Source: PALSA-1006 sp963733265
Lineage (GTDB): Bacteria; Pseudomonadota; Gammaproteobacteria; Burkholderiales; Gallionellaceae
Assembly (NCBI GenBank): GCA_963733265.1
Contig: CAVTCF010000002.1
Span: 1-64,000, forward strand
Direction of reading: 5' to 3'
DNA length: 64,000 bases
The first letter of the stretch is position 1. Every line of letters starts with the position of its first letter. Positions 1 through 8,844 of this stretch are shown here, piece by piece. Under the pieces are notes generated by a model. It was not told the origin of the DNA, did no database searches, and saw only the letters and a list, made by a program, of their open reading frames with translations. A program made the position numbers and the translations under genes.

Positions 1-323
1 GTTGAATCCCCCTGCCATGTTTCAGGTGCAATATATGCGCGGCGGTGAATGATTTAACTTTCTGCACCAAAAAGTGTCGGTCGATGAGTGGCGAATAATT
101 TACAAGGTCTCGCTCTCATCGAATTGGCAGCCAGGTTAAGCTCATAATCGGCGCTGAAAATGTGATGAAAAGTTAGCCGGCGTAGCTTAGTGAAAAGTTG
201 GTATTACGATATGGACAATACCTAATAAGTATTGATTGATGCAAATATAGTATTGAAAAGTATTCAGGTCGAAACTTTAATAAAGTATGCGATTTAAAGC
301 ATGGTCGAAGTTGAATTAATGAT
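1..323. other. gene-less leader before the phenol cluster
   Basis: No convincing reading frame is visible on either strand. The stretch precedes the first gene of a long co-directional catabolic cluster and so probably holds its promoter. I looked for a sigma-54 -24/-12 pair (GG, ten bases, GC), expected if a DmpR/XylR-type activator were used, and found no good match. The last 120 bases are AT-rich with repeated AGTATTGA-like words near 228-270. Their role is unknown. Confidence 0.5.
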
Positions 324-656
324 ATGACTTATTACACCGTTACCATCGATGATACAGGGGAATCCTTTCGCAGTTCGGATACGAGGACTGTGCTTGATGG
401 TATGGCGATGCTGGGAAAAAAGGGAATACCTGTTGGATGCTGCGGAGGCGGTTGTGGCATCTGCAAGGTTGAGATCGTATCCGGTAGTTTCACGAAAAAA
501 GCGATGAGCCGTGAACACGTTAGTGTAGAGGATGAGGCAAAAAACCGCGTCCTTGCATGTAGGGTGTGTCCCTCAAGCGACCTTCGGCTCAAGGTGCTGG
601 GTAAGATGAGTAAGAATCTTTGTCGCGTTGATGCGGCAGTGATTGAAGAAAGTTGA
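324..656 (+). CDS. dmpQ: XylT/DmpQ-type [2Fe-2S] ferredoxin
   Basis: A 110-residue plant-type ferredoxin. Cluster ligands are visible as Cys39, Cys44 and Cys47 (spacing C-x4-C-x2-C) with Cys79 further on. In known meta-cleavage operons this small ferredoxin re-reduces the active-site iron of catechol 2,3-dioxygenase after inactivation by substituted catechols. It lies directly upstream of that dioxygenase gene, which fits. The ATG at 324 has no clear Shine-Dalgarno sequence; no better in-frame start is seen. Here Q comes first in the cluster, whereas in the Pseudomonas CF600 dmp operon it follows the hydroxylase genes. Confidence 0.88.
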   Translation: MTYYTVTIDDTGESFRSSDTRTVLDGMAMLGKKGIPVGCCGGGCGICKVEIVSGSFTKKAMSREHVSVEDEAKNRVLACRVCPSSDLRLKVLGKMSKNLCRVDAAVIEES

Positions 657-750
657 TTAAAACGAAAGCAATTCTTGGGAAGTGTTGGAAAACAACTCAG
701 TGATACTTAAAAGTTGTTTCTTTAGTAGCTAAATTTTAAAGGAGAAAAAA

Positions 751-1686
751 ATGGCAATGACAGGTGTTTTGCGTCCAGGACATGGGCAAATTCGGGTGAT
801 GGATCTCGAGGAGGGGGTTCGCCACTACCGCGACGTACTCGGACTGGTAGAAACTGCCCGCGATGCGCAGGGCCGCGTATATTTAAAATGTTGGGATGAG
901 CGTGATCATCACAGCGTAGTTTTGCGACAAGCCGACCGAGCTGGTATCGATTTCTTCGGCTTTAAAGTGCTTGACAAAGCGACTCTGGAAAAGCTTAATT
1001 CAGACTTGCGCGCCTACGGTGTAAAAACTGAACGTATTCCCGCCGGGGAAATGTTGGAAACCGGCGAGCGCGTGCGCTTTGAGATTCCAAGCGGCCACCA
1101 GATTGAGTTGTATGCCGAGAAGAAGGCAGTTGGGAACGGTTTGCAAGTATTAAATCCAGCCCCCTGGACAAAAGCGTCGGAAAATGGCATCGCTCCGGTT
1201 CGTCTAGACCACTGTCTGCTGTACGGCCCGAATATCGCTGCCGTTCAGAAGCTCTTCACGGAGGTATTGGGCTTTTATCTGGTGGAGAGCGTTTTGACGC
1301 CGGATGGTGGTGGTAATGCAGCTATCTGGTTGTCTTGTTCCCATAAAGTCCACGATATAGCTTTTGTGGAACATCCTGAACCTGGCAAATTGCACCATCT
1401 TTCTTTCCTGTTGGAAAGCTGGGAAGAGGTATTACGTGCAGCCGACATTATCGCAATGAACAATGTCCGCCTTGATATTGGTCCAACCCGTCATGGCATT
1501 ACGCGCGGCTGTACCATCTATGCGTTCGATCCCTCGGGAAACCGGTTTGAGACGTTTATGGGGGGTTACCAGCCTTATCCCGATTACGAGGCCACGACTT
1601 GGACCTTTGACGGTCTGGGGGCTGGAGGGGGGCTTGATTATGCGCAACGTAAGTTACACGAAAGCTTCCTGTCGGTCGTGAGTTGA
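751..1686 (+). CDS. dmpB: catechol 2,3-dioxygenase (extradiol)
   Basis: A 311-residue two-domain extradiol dioxygenase. It opens catechol next to its hydroxyl groups to give 2-hydroxymuconic semialdehyde. The Fe(II) ligands can be placed at His154 (in RLDHCLL), His216 (in KLHHLSF) and Glu267 (in GNRFETF), matching the usual 2-His-1-carboxylate set. Length is normal for the XylE/DmpB group. A strong ribosome site (AAAGGAG, 738-744) supports the ATG at 751. It follows the protective ferredoxin and precedes phenol hydroxylase, so the product of the hydroxylase is the substrate of this enzyme. Confidence 0.95.
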   Translation: MAMTGVLRPGHGQIRVMDLEEGVRHYRDVLGLVETARDAQGRVYLKCWDERDHHSVVLRQADRAGIDFFGFKVLDKATLEKLNSDLRAYGVKTERIPAGEMLETGERVRFEIPSGHQIELYAEKKAVGNGLQVLNPAPWTKASENGIAPVRLDHCLLYGPNIAAVQKLFTEVLGFYLVESVLTPDGGGNAAIWLSCSHKVHDIAFVEHPEPGKLHHLSFLLESWEEVLRAADIIAMNNVRLDIGPTRHGITRGCTIYAFDPSGNRFETFMGGYQPYPDYEATTWTFDGLGAGGGLDYAQRKLHESFLSVVS

Positions 1687-1697
1687 GATTCTGAATC

Positions 1698-1985
1698 ATG
1701 GCACCCGAAGATATTTTAGAGGATTACAGACCCCCCATGGATGCCACGCGGCGTTTTGTGCGCCTGCGTGGCGAACGCGGCAACGGCTTTGTAGAATTTG
1801 AATTCGCCATCGGAGAACCAGAGCTCTTCGTCGAACTGATACTCAACCGCGAATCATTCGAAGAGTTCTGTGCCACCAACAAGGTTGAAGTGCTTTCGCC
1901 TTTGGCAGCGCATTCGTCAGAGGATGGCGAGCGAAGCGAATGGGACTGGCGGCTAGCCGATGCCACCAAAACCCGCTTCAAGTAA
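1698..1985 (+). CDS. dmpK: phenol hydroxylase assembly protein (P0)
   Basis: A 95-residue DmpK/PhKz-like protein. In the dmp system this subunit is not part of the active oxygenase but helps form the iron-loaded hydroxylase. Family likeness is seen in the N-terminal FVRLRGERGNGFVEFEFA stretch and in its position immediately before the L subunit. It starts 11 bases after the dioxygenase stop, so it is very probably co-transcribed with it. A hairpin separates it from the next gene. Confidence 0.85.
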   Translation: MAPEDILEDYRPPMDATRRFVRLRGERGNGFVEFEFAIGEPELFVELILNRESFEEFCATNKVEVLSPLAAHSSEDGERSEWDWRLADATKTRFK

Positions 1986-1992
1986 TTCTAAC

Positions 1993-2020
1993 TATCTGTT
2001 CAGTCCTAACTGAACAGATA
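1993..2020. promoter_or_regulatory. hairpin between dmpK and dmpL
   Basis: A perfect 11-bp inverted repeat (TATCTGTTCAG and CTGAACAGATA) with a 6-base loop sits between the dmpK stop and the dmpL ribosome site. No T-run follows on the + strand, so it is not a classic terminator for this operon. It could be an mRNA-processing or stability element, or a protein-binding site. Confidence 0.55.
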
Positions 2021-2035
2021 AAAAAGGAGATTTAT

Positions 2036-3028
2036 ATGCATATCGATTTACGCACAGTTGCCATTGAGCCTCAAAGGAATACCTTTGACCACTTGGTTCG
2101 GCGTTTTGGCGACAAACCCGCTTCCCGGTATCAGGAAGGTAGTTACGACATTCAGGCTGCCGAAAACCTGCACTACAAGCCGACATGGGATCCCGAACAA
2201 ACACTCTATGACACCTCAATCACCAAAATTGTGCTGAAGGATTGGTATGTGTTGAAAGACCCGCGCCAGTTTTATTACAACACGTATACATTGGCACGAG
2301 CACGCCAGCAGGATACAACTGAAGCAAACTTCAACTTTGTTGAATCACGGGGCTTGGATGTGATGCTGCCGGAGGAGTTGAAAAGCATTGCACTCAATGT
2401 GCTGATTCCTTTGCGTCATGCGGCTTGGGGATCGAATATGAACAATACCTTCATGTGCGGATATGGCTACGGCACCGTATTCACTCAGGCCTGTATGTAT
2501 CAGGCGATGGATCAGCTGGGCATTGCTCAATATATTTCCCGCCTCGGTTTGCTACTTGGTGATACCGAAGCTCTGACCGCAGGCAAGGAAGCCTGGCTGA
2601 CAGCACCCGCCTGGCAACCGTTGCGCCACTACGTTGAAGACTGTCTGGTGGTACGCGATCCCTTCGAATTATACGTCGCGCAAAACGTGGCTCTGGATGG
2701 ACTCCTGTACCCGCTGGTTTACGAGCGGATAGTCGATGGGTTTCTCTCCTCCCAGGGTGCTTCCGCGGTGGCCATGTTGACACAGTTCATGAACGACTGG
2801 TTTGACGAAACACGCAAATGGGTCGATGCCGTGATCAAAACTGCTGCGGCAGAATCAGATCACAACCGCGAAGTATTGCAGGAATGGACGAAAAAATGGA
2901 GTACCCGTGCGGCGACGTCCATGTTCCCTATCGTCAAACTGGCGCTGGGCGATCAGTCAGAAGAGACCGTCGCCGAAGAGGTAGCGGCTTTCAATGCGCG
3001 CATGAAGAAAATCGGAATTGATATCTGA
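2036..3028 (+). CDS. dmpL: phenol hydroxylase P1, oxygenase beta subunit
   Basis: A 330-residue ferritin-like beta subunit of the soluble multicomponent phenol hydroxylase. It pairs with the N (alpha) and O (gamma) subunits in the oxygenase core and carries no diiron site itself. The start at 2036 is preceded by AAAAAGGAG with good spacing; a longer frame opens upstream but overlaps dmpK and lacks a ribosome site. Gene order K-L-M-N-O-P is the canonical one for this enzyme. Confidence 0.93.
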   Translation: MHIDLRTVAIEPQRNTFDHLVRRFGDKPASRYQEGSYDIQAAENLHYKPTWDPEQTLYDTSITKIVLKDWYVLKDPRQFYYNTYTLARARQQDTTEANFNFVESRGLDVMLPEELKSIALNVLIPLRHAAWGSNMNNTFMCGYGYGTVFTQACMYQAMDQLGIAQYISRLGLLLGDTEALTAGKEAWLTAPAWQPLRHYVEDCLVVRDPFELYVAQNVALDGLLYPLVYERIVDGFLSSQGASAVAMLTQFMNDWFDETRKWVDAVIKTAAAESDHNREVLQEWTKKWSTRAATSMFPIVKLALGDQSEETVAEEVAAFNARMKKIGIDI

Positions 3029-3037
3029 GAGGCAACT

Positions 3038-3307
3038 ATGTCTAATGTATTTATTGCACTGCAAGCCAACGAAGAAACCCGGCCAATCATCGAAGCAATC
3101 CTGATAGATAACCCTCACGCGGTGGCTAAACGTGAACCGGCCATGATCAAAATCGATGCTCCCGGACATATGGTCATTCATAAGGAAACGATTGAAGGCC
3201 TGGTTGGTCGAACTTTTGATTTACAGGAAATGCACATCCATTTGATCACCATCAGCGGCAACGTGGACGAAACGGATGATTCACTGACCCTCACCTGGAA
3301 CAATTAA
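3038..3307 (+). CDS. dmpM: phenol hydroxylase P2, effector protein
   Basis: An 89-residue MmoB/DmpM-type coupling protein. It binds the hydroxylase and tunes access of electrons and oxygen to the diiron centre; the family has no cofactor, and no cofactor motif is seen here. Residues such as the VFIALQANEETRP start and the GRTFDLQEM region are typical. It starts 9 bases after dmpL and ends 14 bases before dmpN. Confidence 0.92.
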   Translation: MSNVFIALQANEETRPIIEAILIDNPHAVAKREPAMIKIDAPGHMVIHKETIEGLVGRTFDLQEMHIHLITISGNVDETDDSLTLTWNN

Positions 3308-3321
3308 GCAAGGAGAACCAA

Positions 3322-4845
3322 ATGGATACGAAAGTTACCAAAAAGAAACTCGGGCTCAAAGAGCGCTATAAGTTACTCACCCGCGACTTGGGCTGGGAAA
3401 CGAGCTATCGCACGAAGGACGAGGTTTACCCTTATGTCAAATACGAAGGCATCAAAGTTCATGACTGGGATAAATGGGAAGACCCTTTTCGCCTGACTAT
3501 GGATGCCTACTGGAAATATCAGGCTGAGAAGGAACGGAAATTTTACGCCATCATTGATGCCCACGCCCAGAATAACGGGCATCTCAACCTCACTGATGCA
3601 CGCTATCTGACAGCGATAAAGATGTTCCTGCAGGCCATCAGCCCTGGAGAATATTCTGCCAGCAAGGGATTTGCCCGCGTGGGTCGCGAGTTCGCAGGAG
3701 TCGGCACTCAGGTAGCTTGCCAGATGCAGACGCTGGACGAAATTCGCCACGCACAAACCCAGATTCATGCGATTTCGAATTACAACAAGTACTATAACGG
3801 TTTCCACGCCTTTTCTGACTCACGCGACCGTATTTGGTACACCTCTGTAGCTCGCTCATTCTTTGATGATGCAATGTCAGCAGGGCCGTTCGAATACATG
3901 ATCGCGATAGGCTTTTCGTTCGAATATGTGCTGACCAATTTGCTCTTTGTTCCGTTTATGTCCGGTGCGGCCTACAACGGCGATATGGCGACCGTGACTT
4001 TCGGTTTCTCTGCCCAGTCAGACGAAGCTCGTCACATGACTTTGGGTCTTGAGTGCATCAAGTTCATGCTGGAACAAGACCCCGACAATCTGCCCATCGT
4101 TCAGCGCTGGATTGATAAATGGTTCTGGCGTGGTATGCGCGTGCTGTCTCTGGTTGGCGCGATGATGGATTACATGTTGCCCAAGCGTGTCATGTCCTGG
4201 AAAGAGGCATTTGAGATTTATGGTGTAGAGAATGGCGGTGCGCTATTCAACGATCTCGCGCGTTACGGTATTCGTGCGCCCAAGGGCTGGGGTGTCGCGG
4301 CAGAGGCAATCGATCACATGTCGCACCAACTGTTTCTGGGGTTGTACCAATGGAGTTTCGGTACTGCGTTTCACGGTTGGATTCCGTCCGATGATGATAT
4401 GGACTGGTTATCCGCAAAGTATCCGACCACTTTTGATAAATACTACCGTCCGCGCTGGGAGCACATCAAGAAACTTGAAGCGGAGGGCACTCCGTACAAG
4501 AACTTCGGTTTGGCAAAACTATGCCAGACCTGCCAGTTGCCTACCGTATTTACAGAACCTGGTGACCCAACTATGACCTGCCATCGTGAAATCGATTACA
4601 AAGGCGAGAAATATCACTTCTGCTCGGATGGCTGCAAGGAAATCTTTGAAGACGAGCCTGAGAAGTACATTCAGGCATGGTTGCCGATGCCGGCCTTGTT
4701 CAGCGAGCTGAACGGAGATATTGGCGCATGGATGGACTGGGTGGGACTTAAAAATGGCGTAGACAACGGTGATTATGTGGGTTCGCAAGACCAGATCAAT
4801 TTCGATAAGTGGCGCGGCATGGCCACCTCGAACAAACAAGTCTAA
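3322..4845 (+). CDS. dmpN: phenol hydroxylase P3, diiron alpha subunit
   Basis: The 507-residue catalytic subunit, which hydroxylates phenol to catechol. The six diiron ligands can be read directly: Glu110, Glu140 and His143 (DEIRH), Glu201, Glu235 and His238 (DEARH). The C-terminal third has a cysteine-rich YHS-like part (CQTCQLP and YHFCSDGCKEIFE) typical of this family. An AAGGAG ribosome site precedes the ATG. Nothing in it looks damaged, so the oxygenase should be active. Confidence 0.96.
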   Translation: MDTKVTKKKLGLKERYKLLTRDLGWETSYRTKDEVYPYVKYEGIKVHDWDKWEDPFRLTMDAYWKYQAEKERKFYAIIDAHAQNNGHLNLTDARYLTAIKMFLQAISPGEYSASKGFARVGREFAGVGTQVACQMQTLDEIRHAQTQIHAISNYNKYYNGFHAFSDSRDRIWYTSVARSFFDDAMSAGPFEYMIAIGFSFEYVLTNLLFVPFMSGAAYNGDMATVTFGFSAQSDEARHMTLGLECIKFMLEQDPDNLPIVQRWIDKWFWRGMRVLSLVGAMMDYMLPKRVMSWKEAFEIYGVENGGALFNDLARYGIRAPKGWGVAAEAIDHMSHQLFLGLYQWSFGTAFHGWIPSDDDMDWLSAKYPTTFDKYYRPRWEHIKKLEAEGTPYKNFGLAKLCQTCQLPTVFTEPGDPTMTCHREIDYKGEKYHFCSDGCKEIFEDEPEKYIQAWLPMPALFSELNGDIGAWMDWVGLKNGVDNGDYVGSQDQINFDKWRGMATSNKQV

Positions 4846-4975
4846 TTAAAACGAACACAAGAATGAGGTCTTCAATCGAAAGTCGGCAGGTCGTTCCTTC
4901 ACGTGCGGGGATGACTTGTCGTGCTGCAGATTGGTGTGGCTTCGTCTAATTTATACTCATTTCAGGAGAATCAAG

Positions 4976-5332
4976 ATGGCTGTAACATCATTGAAAGAAT
5001 ACATCGGCGTGCCGCGCGACACCGTGGCCAATTTCAACGGCAAGCAACTCGTTTATGCGAGCTGGGATCAGCATTTACTTTTTGCCGCACCTTTTCTGAC
5101 CTGCGTTCCACCCGGGATGAAGTTCAAGGAATGGGTTGAAGGTCCGCTGACGGCATTAATACAACCGGATCCCGATGCAAAGAGAGTCGATTTTTCCAAG
5201 GTCGAATGGCTGAAGTCGAATAAGGCCTGGTCGCCAAAATTTGAGGCAAGTCTTGCAGACAATGGTGTAGTACATAAAGAACAGATCCGTTTTCGTACGC
5301 CGAATCTGAACACGTTACGTGATGCGGGTTAA
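4976..5332 (+). CDS. dmpO: phenol hydroxylase P4, gamma subunit
   Basis: A 118-residue gamma subunit of the oxygenase core. The start at 4976 is chosen because TCAGGAG stands just before it and the resulting length matches the family; a TTG-type start 60 bases upstream would add a tail with no support. A 130-base spacer separates it from dmpN, longer than the other gaps in the operon, without a clear terminator or promoter. Confidence 0.9.
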   Translation: MAVTSLKEYIGVPRDTVANFNGKQLVYASWDQHLLFAAPFLTCVPPGMKFKEWVEGPLTALIQPDPDAKRVDFSKVEWLKSNKAWSPKFEASLADNGVVHKEQIRFRTPNLNTLRDAG

Positions 5333-5341
5333 GGGAATGCA

Positions 5342-6403
5342 ATGAGCTATCAACTGACCATCGAACCACTCGGTCAAACTATCGAGGTCGAGGAGGGACA
5401 AACTCTCCTCGATGCCGCATTGCGGGCCGGAATATATTTGCCCCATGCCTGCTGTCACGGGCTATGTGCCACCTGCAAGGTGCGGTTGCTTGATGGTGAG
5501 ATCGATCACGGAAAGGCATCGACTTTCGCGCTCATGGATTTTGAGCGCGAAGAACAGAAATGTTTGGCCTGTTGCGCAATCCCCCAGAGCGATGTGGTGA
5601 TCGAAGCAGAAATCGATGAAGACTTGGACGCGAAAAACCTGCCGGTACGCGATTATGAGGGAACGGTGAGCGGCATTGAAAATTTGACGCCCACAATAAA
5701 AGGTCTCCGGATCAAACTGGATGCCGCTGAGGGCATCGTATTTCAGGCAGGTCAATACGTGGATCTGCATTTTCCCGACGGAATCGGTAGCCGTGCATTT
5801 TCGTTGGCCAATCCGCCAAGCAAAGACAACGAGATAGAACTGAATATTCGCATCGTTCCCGGTGGGCAGGCGACCGGCTACGTGCATGAACGACTTACGA
5901 TAGGTGAACGCTTGCGTGTTTCCGGCCCCTATGGTCGTTTCTTCGTGAAAAAGTCAGCAGCGTTGCCGATGATATTTATGGCCGGAGGTTCGGGTTTGTC
6001 GAGCCCACGTTCCATGATCCTCGACTTGTTGGCCGAGGGTTGCACGCTGCCGATCAGTTTGATCTATGGGCAGCGAACGAGAGCCGAGCTCTATTATCAC
6101 GAAGATTTCCTTGAGCTTGCCAAGCGCAATAGCAATTTTAGTTACGTTCCGGTACTTTCGGAAGAACCGGAAAACACGGACTGGCAGGGATTTCGCGGCT
6201 TCGTGCATGAGGCGGCAATAGCTAAATTCAATAATGACTTTCGGGGCAACAAAGCCTACATCTGTGGTCCTCCGCGGATGGTCGAAGCTTGCATCGGCAG
6301 TCTTATGAAAGGTAGGCTTTTCGAACGTGACATCTATACCGAAAAGTTCATTTCGGCGGCCGATGCGCAACAAGTGCGAAGTCCTTTGTTCCGGGCTCTC
6401 TGA
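5342..6403 (+). CDS. dmpP: phenol hydroxylase P5, FAD/[2Fe-2S] reductase
   Basis: A 353-residue NADH-dependent reductase that feeds electrons to the DmpN diiron site. Domains in order: plant-type ferredoxin (Cys37, Cys42, Cys45 plus a Cys near 77), FAD-binding barrel (SRAFSLANPP, about 155), and NAD-binding fold (GGSGLSSPRSM near 215 and the YICGPPRMVEAC nucleotide signature near 308). It begins 9 bases after dmpO and is the last gene of the hydroxylase block. Confidence 0.95.
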   Translation: MSYQLTIEPLGQTIEVEEGQTLLDAALRAGIYLPHACCHGLCATCKVRLLDGEIDHGKASTFALMDFEREEQKCLACCAIPQSDVVIEAEIDEDLDAKNLPVRDYEGTVSGIENLTPTIKGLRIKLDAAEGIVFQAGQYVDLHFPDGIGSRAFSLANPPSKDNEIELNIRIVPGGQATGYVHERLTIGERLRVSGPYGRFFVKKSAALPMIFMAGGSGLSSPRSMILDLLAEGCTLPISLIYGQRTRAELYYHEDFLELAKRNSNFSYVPVLSEEPENTDWQGFRGFVHEAAIAKFNNDFRGNKAYICGPPRMVEACIGSLMKGRLFERDIYTEKFISAADAQQVRSPLFRAL

Positions 6404-6578
6404 ATTGTTGTGTGCAATGTTACGAAGCAGTTTGGCAATGCCTATTTAACATTGAGATTGTTGCAATTAAGTATTAGACAGTATTGGATTTCAGCGCATA
6501 GACTGAACATCAGCGGCAACACCAAACAAAAAAATAGTATCCATCTGCCCGCCATGGCGGGCTAAACAAGGAGTTGCC
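6404..6578. promoter_or_regulatory. spacer with 16-bp palindrome before dmpC
   Basis: A 175-base gap divides the hydroxylase genes from the lower-pathway genes. At 6547-6562 stands a perfect palindrome GCCCGCCATGGCGGGC, ending six bases before the AAGGAG ribosome site of the dehydrogenase gene. As RNA it would fold into a strong GC hairpin close to the translation start. The gap may also carry an internal promoter, but no -10/-35 or -24/-12 pair could be picked with confidence. Confidence 0.5.
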
Positions 6579-8039
6579 ATGCAACAAATCAAGAATTTTA
6601 TCAACGGCGAATTTGTCGATGGTACCGAAGGAAAGTTTTTCGACAAGCGTTCGCCGATCGACAACCGTGTTATTGCACGGGTTGCCGAGGCAGATAAAGC
6701 TGACGTTGATGCCGCAGTACGTGCTGCGGCCGCAGCATGTCGGGGGACGTGGGGTAGTCTAACTACCGACCAGCGCGTCGACCTGCTTTATGGCGTGGCG
6801 AATGAGATTACTCGCCGTTTTGAAGATTTCGTGGCAGCGGAAATGGCCGATACAGGCCAGCCCCGCCATGTAATGACCCACGCTTTTATTCCTCGGGGCG
6901 CAGCCAACTTCAAGGTTTTTGCCGACATTGTTAAAAACGTGCCTTCTGAATCATTCCAGATGCCTACGCCGGATGGGAGGGGTGCCCTGAATTATGCAAT
7001 ACGTGTGCCTAAAGGCGTGATCGGTGTCATTTCACCGTGGAATGCCCCCTTTCTGTTGATGACTTGGAAGGTTGGTCCGGCGCTGGCTTGCGGTAACACC
7101 GTGGTGGTCAAACCATCGGAAGAGACGCCGCTTACTACTACATTGCTTGGTGAAGTGATGAACGCCGTGGGAATCCCGAAGGGGGTCTTCAACGTTATCC
7201 ATGGCTTTGGCCCAAATTCCGCTGGCGAATTTCTGACTCAGCACCCCTTGGTCGATGCCATTACCTTTACCGGCGAAACGCGAACTGGGACAGCCATCAT
7301 GAAAGCGGCTGCAGAGGGAATGCGTGATGTTTCGTTTGAGCTGGGTGGTAAAAACGCGGGTATTGTTTTTGCTGATGCCGATTTTGATGAAGCAATAGAA
7401 GGCATTTTCCGTTCGTCCTTCTTGAATTCCGGCCAAGTCTGTTTAGGTACGGAAAGAGTGTATGTTGAGCGACCAATATTCGAACGCTTTGTTCAAGCTC
7501 TCAAGGCCAAGGCAGAAGCCGTAAAGTTTGGTCGTCCGGACGATCCCAATGCCAACTATGGCCCTCTGATTAGTAATGAACATCGGCAGAAGGTACTTTC
7601 CTACTACGCTAAGGCGGTTGCTGAAGGCGCAACGGTGGTTACAGGCGGCGGGATGCCGAACATGCCGGCTGATTTGGCTAACGGTCATTGGGTACAACCG
7701 ACCATTTGGACCGGTTTACCAGAAACGGCATCTGTTGTTCGTGAGGAAGTCTTCGGTCCATGCTGCCACATTCGTCCCTTTGACACCGAGGATGAAGTGA
7801 TCAGTCTGGCCAATGACAACGATTACGGTTTATCGACAACAATCTGGACGACTAACCTGGCTCGCGCTCATCGGGTGGCGGCGCGTGTCGAAGTCGGTAT
7901 TACTTGGATCAATAGCTGGTTTCTGCGTGATTTGCGCACCGCTTTTGGTGGCTCCAAACAATCCGGGATTGGACGTGAAGGCGGCGTGCACTCGCTGGAG
8001 TTTTACACTGAAACACGCAACATCTGCGTGAAACTCTGA
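6579..8039 (+). CDS. dmpC: 2-hydroxymuconic semialdehyde dehydrogenase
   Basis: A 486-residue aldehyde dehydrogenase that oxidises the ring-cleavage product to 4-oxalocrotonate with NAD+. Catalytic residues are visible: Asn155 (ISPWNAPF), Glu254 (FELGGKN) and nucleophile Cys288 (NSGQVCLG). The sequence start and the cluster context agree with the DmpC/XylG group rather than a general betaine-aldehyde dehydrogenase. This is the only route for the semialdehyde encoded here, as no hydrolase gene is found. Confidence 0.93.
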   Translation: MQQIKNFINGEFVDGTEGKFFDKRSPIDNRVIARVAEADKADVDAAVRAAAAACRGTWGSLTTDQRVDLLYGVANEITRRFEDFVAAEMADTGQPRHVMTHAFIPRGAANFKVFADIVKNVPSESFQMPTPDGRGALNYAIRVPKGVIGVISPWNAPFLLMTWKVGPALACGNTVVVKPSEETPLTTTLLGEVMNAVGIPKGVFNVIHGFGPNSAGEFLTQHPLVDAITFTGETRTGTAIMKAAAEGMRDVSFELGGKNAGIVFADADFDEAIEGIFRSSFLNSGQVCLGTERVYVERPIFERFVQALKAKAEAVKFGRPDDPNANYGPLISNEHRQKVLSYYAKAVAEGATVVTGGGMPNMPADLANGHWVQPTIWTGLPETASVVREEVFGPCCHIRPFDTEDEVISLANDNDYGLSTTIWTTNLARAHRVAARVEVGITWINSWFLRDLRTAFGGSKQSGIGREGGVHSLEFYTETRNICVKL

Positions 8040-8046
8040 GGAAAAT

Positions 8047-8844
8047 ATGGACGATAACAAAATCAGGCAATACGGTGATGAGCTTTATGCAGCTTGGCTG
8101 GCTCGCAATACAGTGCAACCTCTTTTGCTGCGGGAGCCGGAAATTACGATAGACGATGCTTACAAGATTCAATTACGTATGGTTGAGCGTCGTGTGCAAG
8201 CAGGCGAAAAAATTGTCGGCAAGAAAATTGGCGTTACCAGCAAACCAGTGCAGGACTTTCTTGGCGTGTATCAGCCGGATTTTGGGCAACTCACGTCGGG
8301 CATGGTTTATCAAGAAGGCGAGGTCATTGACCTGAGTAAATTGATCCAACCCAAAGCCGAAGCTGAACTAGCCTTCGTGCTAAAGGAAGACTTGATCGGA
8401 CCAGGCATCACGGCCATGGATGTAATCCGAGCCACCGACTATGTTTCGCCCTGTTTTGAAATTGTCGATTCACGAATTACGGATTGGAAGATCAAAATAC
8501 AGGATACGGTAGCTGATAACGCTTCCTGTGGGGTCTATGTAATCGGAAAAACTCGTGGTGATCCGCGCAAGCTTGATATCACTTTGGCAGGCATGGTATT
8601 GGAAAAGAACGGAGAGTTGTTCTCGACCAGCGTTGGCGCTGCAGTGCAAGGTTCTCCTGCCAATGCGGTGGCCTGGCTTGCAAATACCCTCGGTAGTTTG
8701 GGGATTCCTTTTCGTGCAGGCGAGGTTATTTTATCCGGTTCCCAGTCTGCCCTGATTCCGGTTGTTGATGGCGACGAACTGGTCTGTACGGTCGGTGGTC
8801 TCGGCAGTTGCCGCGTCAAATTTTCCGGAAGGAGTGCTGTATGA
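8047..8844 (+). CDS. dmpE: 2-hydroxypenta-2,4-dienoate hydratase
   Basis: A 265-residue member of the FAH-like hydratase/decarboxylase family. Of the two adjacent homologues this one matches the hydratase by motifs GKKIGVTSK, QPDFGQLTSGMVY and KIQDTVADNASCG. It adds water to 2-hydroxypentadienoate to give 4-hydroxy-2-oxovalerate. It begins 7 bases after dmpC and its stop overlaps the start of dmpH by 4 bases (ATGA), implying translational coupling. The hydratase and decarboxylase form a complex in the known systems. Confidence 0.92.
   Translation: MDDNKIRQYGDELYAAWLARNTVQPLLLREPEITIDDAYKIQLRMVERRVQAGEKIVGKKIGVTSKPVQDFLGVYQPDFGQLTSGMVYQEGEVIDLSKLIQPKAEAELAFVLKEDLIGPGITAMDVIRATDYVSPCFEIVDSRITDWKIKIQDTVADNASCGVYVIGKTRGDPRKLDITLAGMVLEKNGELFSTSVGAAVQGSPANAVAWLANTLGSLGIPFRAGEVILSGSQSALIPVVDGDELVCTVGGLGSCRVKFSGRSAV

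Noticed and set aside
1..323. sigma-54 promoter for the phenol operon
   Set aside because: No GG-N10-GC with good surrounding match was found, so it is not listed as a promoter.
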